Shown here piece by piece: positions 1 to 8,147 of a stretch of 64,000 nt of DNA (position 1 is the stretch's first letter; each line of letters begins with the position of its first letter). Under the pieces are notes generated by a model. That model was given only the letters and a program-made list of their open reading frames with translations, ran no database searches and was not told where the DNA came from. Location of the stretch: contig CAYVIB010000009.1 in NCBI GenBank assembly GCA_964451365.1, positions 62,001 through 126,000 of the forward strand, given 5' to 3'. Source of the stretch: CAYVIB01 sp964451365 (GTDB lineage: Bacteria; Pseudomonadota; Gammaproteobacteria; Pseudomonadales; Cellvibrionaceae). The position numbers and the translations under genes are program-made.

Positions 1-225
1 CATCATTACCATCACCAATAGGCCGCCCACCATCGCCAAATCGATAAGCGTAAGCACCACCAGGATCATGTCCGCTTCCTTGATGGAAACCAGGTGAGTA
101 AACAGGTGGAAAACCTCCTGGAAAAATTTTACGCCCAGCGCCAGGACGGCCAGGCTAAGCCCCAGGTAAATGGGAGCCAGAATCCAGCGGGAACGATACA
201 TCAGGGTTTCTATAAATCTTTCCAT
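1..225 (-). CDS. YqhA/UPF0114-type membrane protein, C-terminus cut by window edge
   Basis: The minus-strand frame opens with ATG at 225 and runs off the window after 75 codons. The visible part begins MERFIETLMYRSRW, followed by two hydrophobic stretches separated by a short polar segment that reads FFQEVFHLF and SIKEAD. This pattern matches the N-terminal half of the small YqhA (UPF0114) inner-membrane family as I know it, which has no established function. It lies about 100 bp downstream of the lipoprotein gene on the same strand and could be co-transcribed with it. The call rests on N-terminal resemblance only. Confidence 0.7.
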   Translation of the reverse strand, partial: MERFIETLMYRSRWILAPIYLGLSLAVLALGVKFFQEVFHLFTHLVSIKEADMILVVLTLIDLAMVGGLLVMVMM

Positions 226-326
226 AACTCCAACGACAACTGATATGAATGGCGGCGCCTAATTTAGATATTCTCGCCGGAAAAAACAATCGCTTTCCCG
301 AATACAGGGCAATTGTTTCCTGTACT

Positions 327-1019
327 TCACACCTCCGAGCTTCCGGCCCCCGCTGTTTCCGCCTCTTTCAGGCTTGTGGCGGTTTCCTTCAAATCCTGGA
401 GCCATCCGGCCAATGTCCTTTTCCAGGCCAGGGCGGAATTCGATCGGTTTACCAACGGCCTGACCGGTCGGTCCGTTGTAAGGTCCTTGCCATCCTCAAC
501 CATCGCAACAAACTCGTTACTCACCGAATCGACCAGCAATATCTGGATATAGAGCGTCCCAAAACTTTCGGTGGATTGTTTGCTGATGGTGCCGGACACG
601 TTCCGCCCGTGCTTGGCGGTGTAAGGCTTCAGCTCCACCAGCCGAAATTCCGCCCGCAGGGTGTGGCCATCAAAGCCGCTTCCCAGGCCAAATTCGCCTT
701 GGGCATTGTTACCCGCATAAACTTTTACCAATTCATCATTAAAATAATTCGAATAAATGGCTTTATCTTCAGCGGTGATCGTCCAGGTTCGGTCAATGGT
801 GGCATCACCGGAGCGGATAACCTTGAAATCGTCGAATGTGAGCTGACTGAAAACTATTTTGTCGTACTTTGAAAAACGCGCCTTATCACTTATCACCATC
901 CGATCAAACCGGCCGTTTTCCACCTGGACAAATTCAGTACCGTCGATTTTCTTATAGGATATCGTTTTCTGGCAGCCCGCCAGCAATGCCACCGCAAAAA
1001 TAGTCCATATGATTTTCAT
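327..1019 (-). CDS. DUF3313-like lipoprotein
   Basis: This 230-residue protein has a lipoprotein signal, MKIIWTIFAVALLAGC, with the lipobox LAGC, so it should be anchored in the periplasm or outer membrane. The remainder is soluble and alternates beta-like and helical stretches, with a 'LVDSVSNEFVA' segment and a late W-K-LAGWLQDL helix. These recall DUF3313 lipoproteins, whose function is not known. The C-terminus is Ala/Ser/Glu-rich. The lipoprotein call is firm; the family call is moderate. The gene precedes the yqhA-like gene on the same strand. Confidence 0.65.
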   Translation of the reverse strand: MKIIWTIFAVALLAGCQKTISYKKIDGTEFVQVENGRFDRMVISDKARFSKYDKIVFSQLTFDDFKVIRSGDATIDRTWTITAEDKAIYSNYFNDELVKVYAGNNAQGEFGLGSGFDGHTLRAEFRLVELKPYTAKHGRNVSGTISKQSTESFGTLYIQILLVDSVSNEFVAMVEDGKDLTTDRPVRPLVNRSNSALAWKRTLAGWLQDLKETATSLKEAETAGAGSSEV

Positions 1020-1245
1020 GCGTTTCCCCTTTCAGGTCTGGTTCAAGTTATCTTTGTTTCAACTGGTCTGAGCGCCCGGCCTGACATACGCACCCCATCG
1101 CCCAAGACGATAATAGTAGTACCTATATACTGTAAAAAATTATTGCGCAGTGAATGACAGGTAATGATGGTTAGCGCGCCGAACTGCCAACCGTTCCTCG
1201 TTGACCCACACTATTCTGATGATACGGACATCGAATTTTGTTACC

Positions 1246-2502
1246 ATGCCCGCCCCGTTGCCACTCCCGCCCGTATATTTTATGACCGTTGTCCTGGTTT
1301 GTCTTGTTTTGCTGGGTTTTCTATCCATCCTGGTGGAGGACCTGATTCATATCGATAAAGCCAAAACCACTCTGTTTTTTGGTTCGCTGGTTTGGATTCT
1401 CTATTTTATCGTCCATCCGGCGGCAAGCGCCGATGACCTGACCCACCGCTTCAACGAAAACCTGCTGGATGTGGCCCTGCTATGGTTGTTCCTGTTCTCG
1501 TCCATGACGTTTGTGGTTTACCTTTCCGACAAGGGCGTCATTCAGACGGCAGTGCTGCGCTGGCTACCGCAACATATAAGCGAACGACGACTGCTTTTTA
1601 TCATGGTCGGCTTTGCCTTTGTGCTTTCCTCTTTTGTCGACAATATCACCACCACGCTGGTTTGTATCACGATTCTTTCGGGCCTGAACCTGTCCCCCAG
1701 GGTACTCATGCGTTTTCTGGTGCTGCTGGTATTTACCGTCAACTCCGGCGGAGTGTCATTGATTACCGGCGACGTCACCACTTTTATGATTTTTCTGGCC
1801 GGTAAACTCACCATCCCCGACCTTTTAAAACTCGTTATCCCCGCGTTTACTGCGGTTGTCCTGCTGGCCGCCATGCTGTCCTGGCCCATGAAAGGCGATG
1901 TCGTTATTCCACACCGGGCGGCGAGCGTCAGCCGCGGCGATATTGCTATCGCCGTGCTGTTCCTGGCGACGATCGCCGGCACAATCGCCGGCAACCTGCT
2001 TTACAACATTCCGCCGGTGCTGACTTTTTTAGCAGGTCTCGCGACGATGTTTCTGGTTGTTCAGTTTAAAAACCGGGACGAGCCCGTGCTGGACTATGTG
2101 CGCCGCATTGAGTTTGAAACCCTGCTTTTCTTTCTCGGCGTCCTCCTGCTGGTGGGCATGCTGAAGGAACTGGCAGTGCTGGAAATTTTCCCCGCGCTTT
2201 ACACCGAACTGCCGCCTCTGGTCGCCAATTTCCTAATGGGAATCTGTTCCTCCATGGTGGACAACGTTCCCCTGACAGCCGCTTTGCTGGATTCGGGACT
2301 GGAGATGGACAAAGCCGGCTGGCTGTCCCTGACCTATTCGGTGGGTGTGGGTGGCTCCCTGCTGGTGATCGGCTCCGCGGCAGGGGTTGTGGCCATGGGC
2401 AAAATGCCCAGCCTGACGTTTGGCAGCTATCTGCGTTATTTCCTGCCTATTCTGGTTGCTTACGCAATCGGCTACGCCGGCGTGCAAGTAGTGGCGCGGT
2501 AG
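1246..2502 (+). CDS. nhaD: NhaD-type Na+/H+ antiporter
   Basis: The protein has about 418 residues and a dozen hydrophobic segments. It carries landmarks of the ArsB/NhaD ion-transporter superfamily: FNENLLDVALLWLFLF early on, SSFVDNITTTLV in the middle, VNSGGVSLITGDVTT next, and a second inverted-repeat signature SSMVDNVPLTAA near the end. NhaD proteins exchange cytoplasmic Na+ (or Li+) for protons across the inner membrane at alkaline pH, which suits a marine organism. The ATG at 1246 was chosen because the in-frame TTG 45 bp upstream adds a polar tail with no ribosome site. It converges with pyrB, 12 bp away. Confidence 0.85.
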   Translation: MPAPLPLPPVYFMTVVLVCLVLLGFLSILVEDLIHIDKAKTTLFFGSLVWILYFIVHPAASADDLTHRFNENLLDVALLWLFLFSSMTFVVYLSDKGVIQTAVLRWLPQHISERRLLFIMVGFAFVLSSFVDNITTTLVCITILSGLNLSPRVLMRFLVLLVFTVNSGGVSLITGDVTTFMIFLAGKLTIPDLLKLVIPAFTAVVLLAAMLSWPMKGDVVIPHRAASVSRGDIAIAVLFLATIAGTIAGNLLYNIPPVLTFLAGLATMFLVVQFKNRDEPVLDYVRRIEFETLLFFLGVLLLVGMLKELAVLEIFPALYTELPPLVANFLMGICSSMVDNVPLTAALLDSGLEMDKAGWLSLTYSVGVGGSLLVIGSAAGVVAMGKMPSLTFGSYLRYFLPILVAYAIGYAGVQVVAR

Positions 2503-2514
2503 CTGTTCATCGCC

Positions 2515-3528
2515 CTACCTTCCGCGCGAATTAAACCAGGTTACCGGCCTGGCATACTTGTGAACGATATCCACCACATCCAGCACCATCGCAAACAAGG
2601 CCATTCTCACCAGGACACCGTTATCCGTCTGGCGGAAGATCGCCAGGTTCGGGTTCTGGTTTAAATCGTTATCGAGTTCGTTGGCTTCGGCGCGGGAGTC
2701 GCGCGGCAGGGGATGCATGATTACGGTGTTAGGTTCGCAGTACTGGGTATAGATGGACTGGTTCAGGCGGAAGCGACCGCGATACAGATCGGCCTCCGCC
2801 TTGGAGCCAAAGCGTTCTTCCTGGATGCGGGTGGAATAGACGATATCCACATGACTGATGCTGTTTGACAGTTCGGAGGAAACGGTGACCGTGTGACCCA
2901 ACTGTCGCAGCTTTTCAACATACTCCTCCGGCATGGCCAGCTCCCGCGGCGACACCAGCACTACCTGCAGGTTATTGAACAGCCCCAGCAGACGTATCAG
3001 CGAATGCACGGTACGGCCGTATTTGAGATCCCCAATCATGGCAATACGCAAGCCATCGAGGGTGCGACCGCGGCCCTGCATTTCCTTCTGGATAGTGTAA
3101 AGGTCGAGCAGTGCCTGGCTGGGGTGCTCGTTGGCGCCGTCACCGCCGTTGATAACCGGTACCCGGCTGGCGGAGGCAAATTCCGCCACCGAACCCTCCT
3201 TCGGGTGGCGCATGCAGATAACGTCGGAGTAACCGGACAGGACCCGGGCGGTGTCGTAGAGGGATTCACCCTTGGCGATAGCGGAACTTTCGAAGCCGGT
3301 GGTTTCGCGCACATTGCCGCCCAGCAGGTTGAACGCGCAACCGAAACTGACCCGGGTGCGGGTGCTGGGCTCGAAGAACATGTTGCCGAGGATCGCCCCT
3401 TCCAGCACGCGGGTGACCTTCTGCCGCAACGCGTAGGGCTCCATGGTGTCCGCCACGGAAAATACTCTCTCAATACCCGATCGGTCGAATTGTTCCACCG
3501 AAAGAATATGGCTGCCGGCAAATTCCAC
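2515..3528 (-). CDS. pyrB: Aspartate carbamoyltransferase, catalytic subunit
   Basis: PyrB joins carbamoyl phosphate and aspartate to give N-carbamoyl-aspartate, the committed step of pyrimidine synthesis. The carbamoyl-phosphate motif FFEPSTRTRVSFG is intact, followed by GESLYDTARVLSGY, GDGANEHPSQALLDLY, IGDLKYGRTVHSL and the late HPLPR loop. The length, about 337 residues, is normal for the form without a tightly paired PyrI. No pyrI or pseudo-dihydroorotase lies alongside; pyrC is about 21 kb away. The GTG at 3528 follows a GGGGT stretch and was preferred; a TTG at 3543 is the alternative. Confidence 0.93.
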   Translation of the reverse strand: MEFAGSHILSVEQFDRSGIERVFSVADTMEPYALRQKVTRVLEGAILGNMFFEPSTRTRVSFGCAFNLLGGNVRETTGFESSAIAKGESLYDTARVLSGYSDVICMRHPKEGSVAEFASASRVPVINGGDGANEHPSQALLDLYTIQKEMQGRGRTLDGLRIAMIGDLKYGRTVHSLIRLLGLFNNLQVVLVSPRELAMPEEYVEKLRQLGHTVTVSSELSNSISHVDIVYSTRIQEERFGSKAEADLYRGRFRLNQSIYTQYCEPNTVIMHPLPRDSRAEANELDNDLNQNPNLAIFRQTDNGVLVRMALFAMVLDVVDIVHKYARPVTWFNSRGR

Positions 3529-3543
3529 AGTAACACCCCGCAA

Positions 3544-3848
3544 CGTGAACGCAAACGGCCGCTATTCTAGCGCCCGCGGCAGCTTTGGCAACTGGTATTT
3601 TTACTTGGTTCAATACTCCCATTTTGCGCAGGATGCAGGAACAGCTTAAAAACTCCCGGTATGGCGGCTCGGAACGAGAAGCCGGAATGTGGTCATCTTC
3701 GCGCAGCGGAGAACTTGTGCTGGATGTCCGCTGCGCGAACATGACGCCCGCAGAGGAATTGAGGCCTCGGCACTTCTACCTACGATTACCTACGATTTCC
3801 TTAGAACGTTGAGGGGCACGAGCCAGGAAAGTGACAAGGTAGCACCGG
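3544..3848. other. Intergenic spacer sbcB-pyrB with a large hairpin
   Basis: About 305 bp between two minus-strand genes contain no convincing coding frame. Short open frames here lack ribosome sites and family signatures. The only structure I see is the inverted repeat listed separately at 3692-3745. The pyrB promoter should lie here, but I cannot point to clear -35 and -10 boxes. Confidence 0.6.
3692..3745. repeat. 19-nt inverted repeat, REP-like or terminator hairpin
   Basis: Arms at 3692-3710 and 3727-3745 pair over 19 positions with a single C/C mismatch, around a 16-nt loop. The inner 13 bases, TTCGCGCAGCGGA, match perfectly. No T-run follows on either strand, so a simple intrinsic terminator is unlikely. 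It lies downstream of sbcB and upstream of pyrB. Confidence 0.7.
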
Positions 3849-5285
3849 TTAACCAGCCAACTCGTAATTCCGGCCAAGCTCATTGGCGTACTGCCTGATC
3901 GCCGCAAGAATCTGTTGCCTGGACGCGTTGCCAATGTGCTCTCCTTCGAGCCGGTGGAGTTTTTCCTGCAATTCCAGAAAGGACAACCTGCCCCGGCCGC
4001 CTTCCTTCAACCGCTGCTGGACGAATTCCCGCCATTCCGCCTGCTCGTCCGCGGTCAGGCTTGAGGGAAAGTTGCGGGCTTTGTAACGCAGCAGCATCGC
4101 ATTCAGGCGCGCGTCCTCAAAAACGAAATTTTCCCGCATCAGGGTTTCGGCATCGGCGCGGCGCAAATCGGCCATGACAGTTTTATCCCTGTCGCCGATA
4201 AACCCGTCGTACAAACTCCTCTCCGGATCGTTGTCGCCGACGAAATTTTCCTGCCGGTACATTTCCACCAGCTTGTCCGCCACGTCCATTTTTAAAATGG
4301 CCTGCCAGTGTCTTTCGCATTTCTCTTTGTCGATTTTTAAGCGCACCGCCGCCTGTGCATCCAGCAGTTTCGGTGTGGCCACCACCGGGCACTTGTTGAT
4401 ATGAATGAGTTTTATCGGCAACCGGTCGATGCCTTCCGGTAAGTTATCGGCAGCGGTAAAAACCCGCCGGCGGATTTCCTCGGCGGAAAGCTTTTCCAGC
4501 GGCGCGGGGTCCGCCGATAAATTAAAAACGATAACCGCGTTGCTGTTAACCGGATGCAGCGCGAGCGGAACCACCAGGCCGGCACAGCCGTTTTCCGACG
4601 GAAATTTGGATGAGATATGCAACAGCGGTTTTCGGTTTTTGATATCGATCAGTGAACTGATTTTTTGTTTCGAGCGATTGGAGTAAACATAATTGTAAAG
4701 ATCGGGCTTTTTCTCCCGGATAAGGCGCGCCATTTTGATGGTGGCATCGACATCGGAATAAGCGTCGTGCGCCGATGTGTGCACGATGCTGTTGGCCGCT
4801 GTTAAATTTTCAAGTTTAAAACTGGGTCTGCCTTCCACCACCGGCCATTCAATGCCGTCCGGACGCAACGCATAACACAACCGCACCATATCGATAATGT
4901 CCCAGCGGGAACAACCATTGCGCCATTCCCGTTCATAAGGATCGAAATAGTTGCGGTAGAGCGTGTAACGCGTGACTTCATCGTCAAATCGAATCGTGTT
5001 GTAACCCGCACCGCAGGTGTGGGGCTGTGACAGTTCACGATGGATCTCCGCAATAAATGCATTTTCGGCAAGTCCTTCAAGCCGGGCTTTTTGCGGTGAA
5101 ATCCCTGTAACCAGACAAGCTTCCGGATTGGGCCAGATATCAACCGAGGGCTTGCAATACATCACCAGCGGTTCGCCGATAACATTTAACTCTTCGTCGG
5201 TGCGCACACCGGCAAACTGGCTCGGCCTGTCGACGGATGGGTCCGTACCCCAGGTTTCATAGTCATGCCAGTAAAAAGTCTTCAC
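3849..5285 (-). CDS. sbcB: Exodeoxyribonuclease I
   Basis: This 478-residue enzyme degrades single-stranded DNA 3' to 5' and takes part in recombination and mismatch repair. The DnaQ-like exonuclease fold opens with FYWHDYETWGTDP, where D and E are metal ligands. GYNTIRFDDEVTRY follows, then the late HDAYSDVDATIKMARLI segment that supplies the last catalytic His/Asp. The SH3-like and helical C-terminal parts are present, with RYKARNFPSSL and W-EF residues typical of ExoI. The length matches E. coli ExoI (about 475). It is divergent from the carbonic anhydrase gene, with a promoter region of about 90 bp between them. Confidence 0.94.
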   Translation of the reverse strand: MKTFYWHDYETWGTDPSVDRPSQFAGVRTDEELNVIGEPLVMYCKPSVDIWPNPEACLVTGISPQKARLEGLAENAFIAEIHRELSQPHTCGAGYNTIRFDDEVTRYTLYRNYFDPYEREWRNGCSRWDIIDMVRLCYALRPDGIEWPVVEGRPSFKLENLTAANSIVHTSAHDAYSDVDATIKMARLIREKKPDLYNYVYSNRSKQKISSLIDIKNRKPLLHISSKFPSENGCAGLVVPLALHPVNSNAVIVFNLSADPAPLEKLSAEEIRRRVFTAADNLPEGIDRLPIKLIHINKCPVVATPKLLDAQAAVRLKIDKEKCERHWQAILKMDVADKLVEMYRQENFVGDNDPERSLYDGFIGDRDKTVMADLRRADAETLMRENFVFEDARLNAMLLRYKARNFPSSLTADEQAEWREFVQQRLKEGGRGRLSFLELQEKLHRLEGEHIGNASRQQILAAIRQYANELGRNYELAG

Positions 5286-5376
5286 GCCGTTTTAGCTCCG
5301 TTTAACTCCAATTAATTATTTTACTGGGGTATACTCCCCCACAATTTAAATTTTGCCCTATGCGAACGTGAGCACT

Positions 5377-6027
5377 ATGACCGAACTTGAAGATCTTTTC
5401 CAGAATAACGTCAATTGGGCGGAAGCGATAAAAGCGGAAGACCCCACGTTTTTTGAGCGGTTATCCGCCCAGCAAAATCCGCAATATCTTTGGATCGGCT
5501 GCGCCGACAGTCGCGTGCCGGCCAATGAGATTGTCGGCCTGCTGCCCGGTGAATTGTTTGTCCACCGCAACATCGCCAACTGCGTTGTGCATACGGACCT
5601 GAACTGTCTGTCGGTACTGTATTACGCGGTGCGTGTGCTGAAAATCAAACATATCATCGTATGCGGTCACTACGGCTGCGGCGGTGTTCAGGCAGCACTG
5701 ACAGACCAACAGTTTGGCCTGGTCGATCACTGGATACGCAATATTCGCGACGTGTACTTTAACCGCCGCGACGCCTTTGAAGGGGTGGAGGACAAACAGG
5801 CACAAATCAACCTGCTGTGCGAACTGAATGTTAAACAACAGGTAACCAACGTCAGCCATATTCCCGTGGTACAGAATGCGTGGGATGAAGGGCAGGAGCT
5901 TTCCGTTCACGGCTGGATTTACGATATTCACGACGGTCTGCTGAAACAGCTGACCAAACCAATCAGCGGGCCCGAACAGGTACAGGAAGCTTATCGGGTA
6001 AGCAAGCACGGAACCGATCGGTCGTAA
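5377..6027 (+). CDS. can: Beta-class carbonic anhydrase
   Basis: The enzyme interconverts CO2 and bicarbonate in the cytoplasm, supplying bicarbonate for carboxylations including carbamoyl phosphate synthesis. The zinc site is complete: C and D-S-R in WIGCADSRVPANEI, then HYGCGGVQAAL carrying His and Cys. The 216-residue length and the tail HGWIYDIHDGLL fit the E. coli Can group. The ATG at 5377 gives the usual MTELEDLF start; the upstream in-frame TTG at 5353 is unlikely. It converges with dcd. Confidence 0.95.
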   Translation: MTELEDLFQNNVNWAEAIKAEDPTFFERLSAQQNPQYLWIGCADSRVPANEIVGLLPGELFVHRNIANCVVHTDLNCLSVLYYAVRVLKIKHIIVCGHYGCGGVQAALTDQQFGLVDHWIRNIRDVYFNRRDAFEGVEDKQAQINLLCELNVKQQVTNVSHIPVVQNAWDEGQELSVHGWIYDIHDGLLKQLTKPISGPEQVQEAYRVSKHGTDRS

Positions 6028-6077
6028 CGCGGGATCGCCGTCCAATTAACACACCGGCTTGCCATCGTTCATGCCCC

Positions 6078-6127
6078 GTAGGGGCGAGGCTCGCCCTCGC
6101 CCGGGCACCCGCAAGGGATACCCCTAC
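6078..6127. repeat. GTAGGGG...CCCCTAC palindromic intergenic repeat
   Basis: A GTAGGGG/CCCCTAC inverted repeat encloses GC-rich sequence with nested GGCGAGG/CCTCGCC-like pairing and a CCCGCAAGGG mini-hairpin. It sits between the converging can and dcd genes. The style is that of dispersed REP-type palindromes, and a shorter relative lies at 17268-17297. Confidence 0.55.
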
Positions 6128-6151
6128 AATCCCGCCAATCAATTCAGGCTT

Positions 6152-6721
6152 TTACGTTTTAGGCAGAGTTACGCCACGCTGGCCTTGGTATTTACCACCC
6201 CTGTCCTTATAGGACGTCTCGCATATTTCGTCACTTTCAAAGAACAGCATTTGCGCCACGCCTTCGTTCGCATAGATTTTGGCGGGCAGCGGCGTGGTAT
6301 TGGAAAACTCCAGGGTGACGTGCCCTTCCCATTCGGGCTCCAGCGGAGTCACGTTTACAATAATGCCGCAACGGGCGTAAGTGGATTTACCCAGGCAGAT
6401 CGTCAGAACACTGCGCGGAATACGGAAATATTCCACCGTGCGGGCCAGGGCAAAGGAATTGGGCGGAATAATACAAACATCGCTTTTGATATCGACAAAA
6501 CTGTCTTCGTCGAAATTTTTCGGGTCCACCACGGCGGAATGCACGTTGGTGAATATCTTGAACTCATCGGCGCAGCGCACGTCGTAACCATAACTCGACG
6601 TCCCGTACGACACCAGCCGCTGATCGTTGCTATCGTAGCGCACCTGGCCGGCCTCGAAAGGTTCGATCATTCCTTCCCTTTCCGCCATGCGGCGAATCCA
6701 CTTGTCTGATTTGATACTCAT
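6152..6721 (-). CDS. dcd: dCTP deaminase
   Basis: Dcd deaminates dCTP to dUTP, feeding dTMP synthesis. The protein of 189 residues begins MSIKSDKWIRRMA and carries the trimeric dUTPase-fold motifs: GTSSYGYDVR, then PPNSFALARTVEYFRIP, then GKSTYARCGIIVNVTPLEPEWEGH with the catalytic Glu, then a C-terminal KYQGQRGVTLPK lid. The start at 6721 was chosen over a longer frame because everything upstream of it is out of family. It is followed on the same strand, at a distance, by nothing else; mrp lies upstream on the same strand. Confidence 0.95.
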   Translation of the reverse strand: MSIKSDKWIRRMAEREGMIEPFEAGQVRYDSNDQRLVSYGTSSYGYDVRCADEFKIFTNVHSAVVDPKNFDEDSFVDIKSDVCIIPPNSFALARTVEYFRIPRSVLTICLGKSTYARCGIIVNVTPLEPEWEGHVTLEFSNTTPLPAKIYANEGVAQMLFFESDEICETSYKDRGGKYQGQRGVTLPKT

Positions 6722-6827
6722 TAATGCCTCTATAAAACGGATACCACGACGCAGGGCGGGTAAGCAGATGGTTATCTGCGGTGCGCCCGATAGTATATGA
6801 ACCATCGCAAGTGCTGCAAGCACGCGC

Positions 6828-7910
6828 TTAGTCGTCCGAAAACGAAATCTCCGGCGCCGCCGGCGAATCGAGCGACTGCTTCCAAAGCTGCACCGCCACC
6901 TGCCGGGCGATTTTGCGGTAACCCTGGCTGACTTCGGACTCCGGATCGGCGGCGACGGAGGGTTTACCGCTGTCGGCCAGCTCACGAATTTCCATCTTCA
7001 GCGGCAGCATGCCCAGCAGATTCACGCCGAATTCTTTTGCCAGCCGCTGGCCGCCGTGCTCTCCAAAAATAGCCTCCTTATGGCCACAGTTCGAACAGGT
7101 ATGGGTGGCCATATTTTCCACCACGCCCAGTACCGGAATATTGACCTTGCGGAACATTTCGATGCCCTTCTTCGCGTCAAGCAGCGCAATATCCTGCGGA
7201 GTGGTCACAATTACCGCGCCGGAAACCGGCACCGCCTGCGACAAGGTCAGTTGAATATCGCCCGTGCCAGGTGGCATATCGACAATTAAATAGTCAATAT
7301 CGGTCCAGTGGGTGTTTTGCAGCAACTGTTGCAGGGCGCCGCTGACCATGGGACCTCGCCAGACCATCGGTGTGTTCTCCGTAATCAGGTTACCCATGGA
7401 AATCAACTTCATGCCCCAGGTACCCACCGGCTCTATCATATTCGGGCCGTACATTTCGGGTCGCTTGTTCCCCACCCCCAGCATCTGTGGTTGGCTCGGG
7501 CCATAAATATCCGCATCGAGAACACCGACCTTTGCCCCTTCGTAACTCAGCGCCAACGCCAGGTTTGCCGACGTGGTGGACTTGCCCACGCCGCCCTTGC
7601 CCGAGGCTACGGCAATGATATTCTTCACCCCGCCCACGCTGCCCTGGGTATTTCCCGGCACAATGGCCGGAATATCCTGCACCACATCCACCACCGCATT
7701 GTCGATGCCGTTCTCCTTTAAACTGGCGGTGATCTTTTCCACCAATGCCTGCTTGATTCTTTCGCAGGGAATCCCCAGTTCCACCTTCAATAGCGGGCGG
7801 CCCCCGTCCACCGCCAGGGACACCACATCGGCCACCGTCAGGCCCTCGACCTCCGGCAACGGGAGCGCGTCGAGCGCGGAAGAAATCGTTTGGCGTAAAT
7901 TATCAGTCAT
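6828..7910 (-). CDS. mrp: Mrp/ApbC iron-sulfur carrier ATPase
   Basis: This 360-residue P-loop ATPase is thought to carry and transfer Fe-S clusters. An N-terminal MIP18-like (DUF59) region of about 90 residues precedes the deviant Walker A motif SGKGGVGKSTTSANLA. Then come DADIYGPSQPQMLG, the DMPPGTGD motif, and THTCSNCGHKE with the CxxC pair that holds the bridging cluster in the dimer. The ATG at 7910 follows an AAGG ribosome site; the longer frame to 8024 has no family support. It is divergent from metG, an arrangement common in gammaproteobacteria. Confidence 0.92.
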   Translation of the reverse strand: MTDNLRQTISSALDALPLPEVEGLTVADVVSLAVDGGRPLLKVELGIPCERIKQALVEKITASLKENGIDNAVVDVVQDIPAIVPGNTQGSVGGVKNIIAVASGKGGVGKSTTSANLALALSYEGAKVGVLDADIYGPSQPQMLGVGNKRPEMYGPNMIEPVGTWGMKLISMGNLITENTPMVWRGPMVSGALQQLLQNTHWTDIDYLIVDMPPGTGDIQLTLSQAVPVSGAVIVTTPQDIALLDAKKGIEMFRKVNIPVLGVVENMATHTCSNCGHKEAIFGEHGGQRLAKEFGVNLLGMLPLKMEIRELADSGKPSVAADPESEVSQGYRKIARQVAVQLWKQSLDSPAAPEISFSDD

Positions 7911-8147
7911 ATAACCTTCCCCGAAATATGGAATATAGACAGCTGAGCGGGCGCCAGTGTAACCCGGCGGGCGCGCTGTTGGAAAACCATCCGCCGCCGT
8001 GAACAGGCAGATATGGACCGGCAAAAATGGTATAGTGTCGCGCCCCGCGGGGGAGTGGCCCGTTAGACGCCGGCGCGCTCCCGCACCGCGTGCACCTGGC
8101 GTTGCAACATAGACACCGAATCGACATCAACAGACAGATTTAACTAC

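Noticed and set aside
3585..3812. Open frames in the sbcB-pyrB gap
   Set aside because: They cross the 19-nt hairpin, and no ribosome site or conserved motif supports them.
6059..6709. 216-codon frame antisense to dcd
   Set aside because: It is the shadow of a firmly identified dCTP deaminase gene; its translation has no family character.
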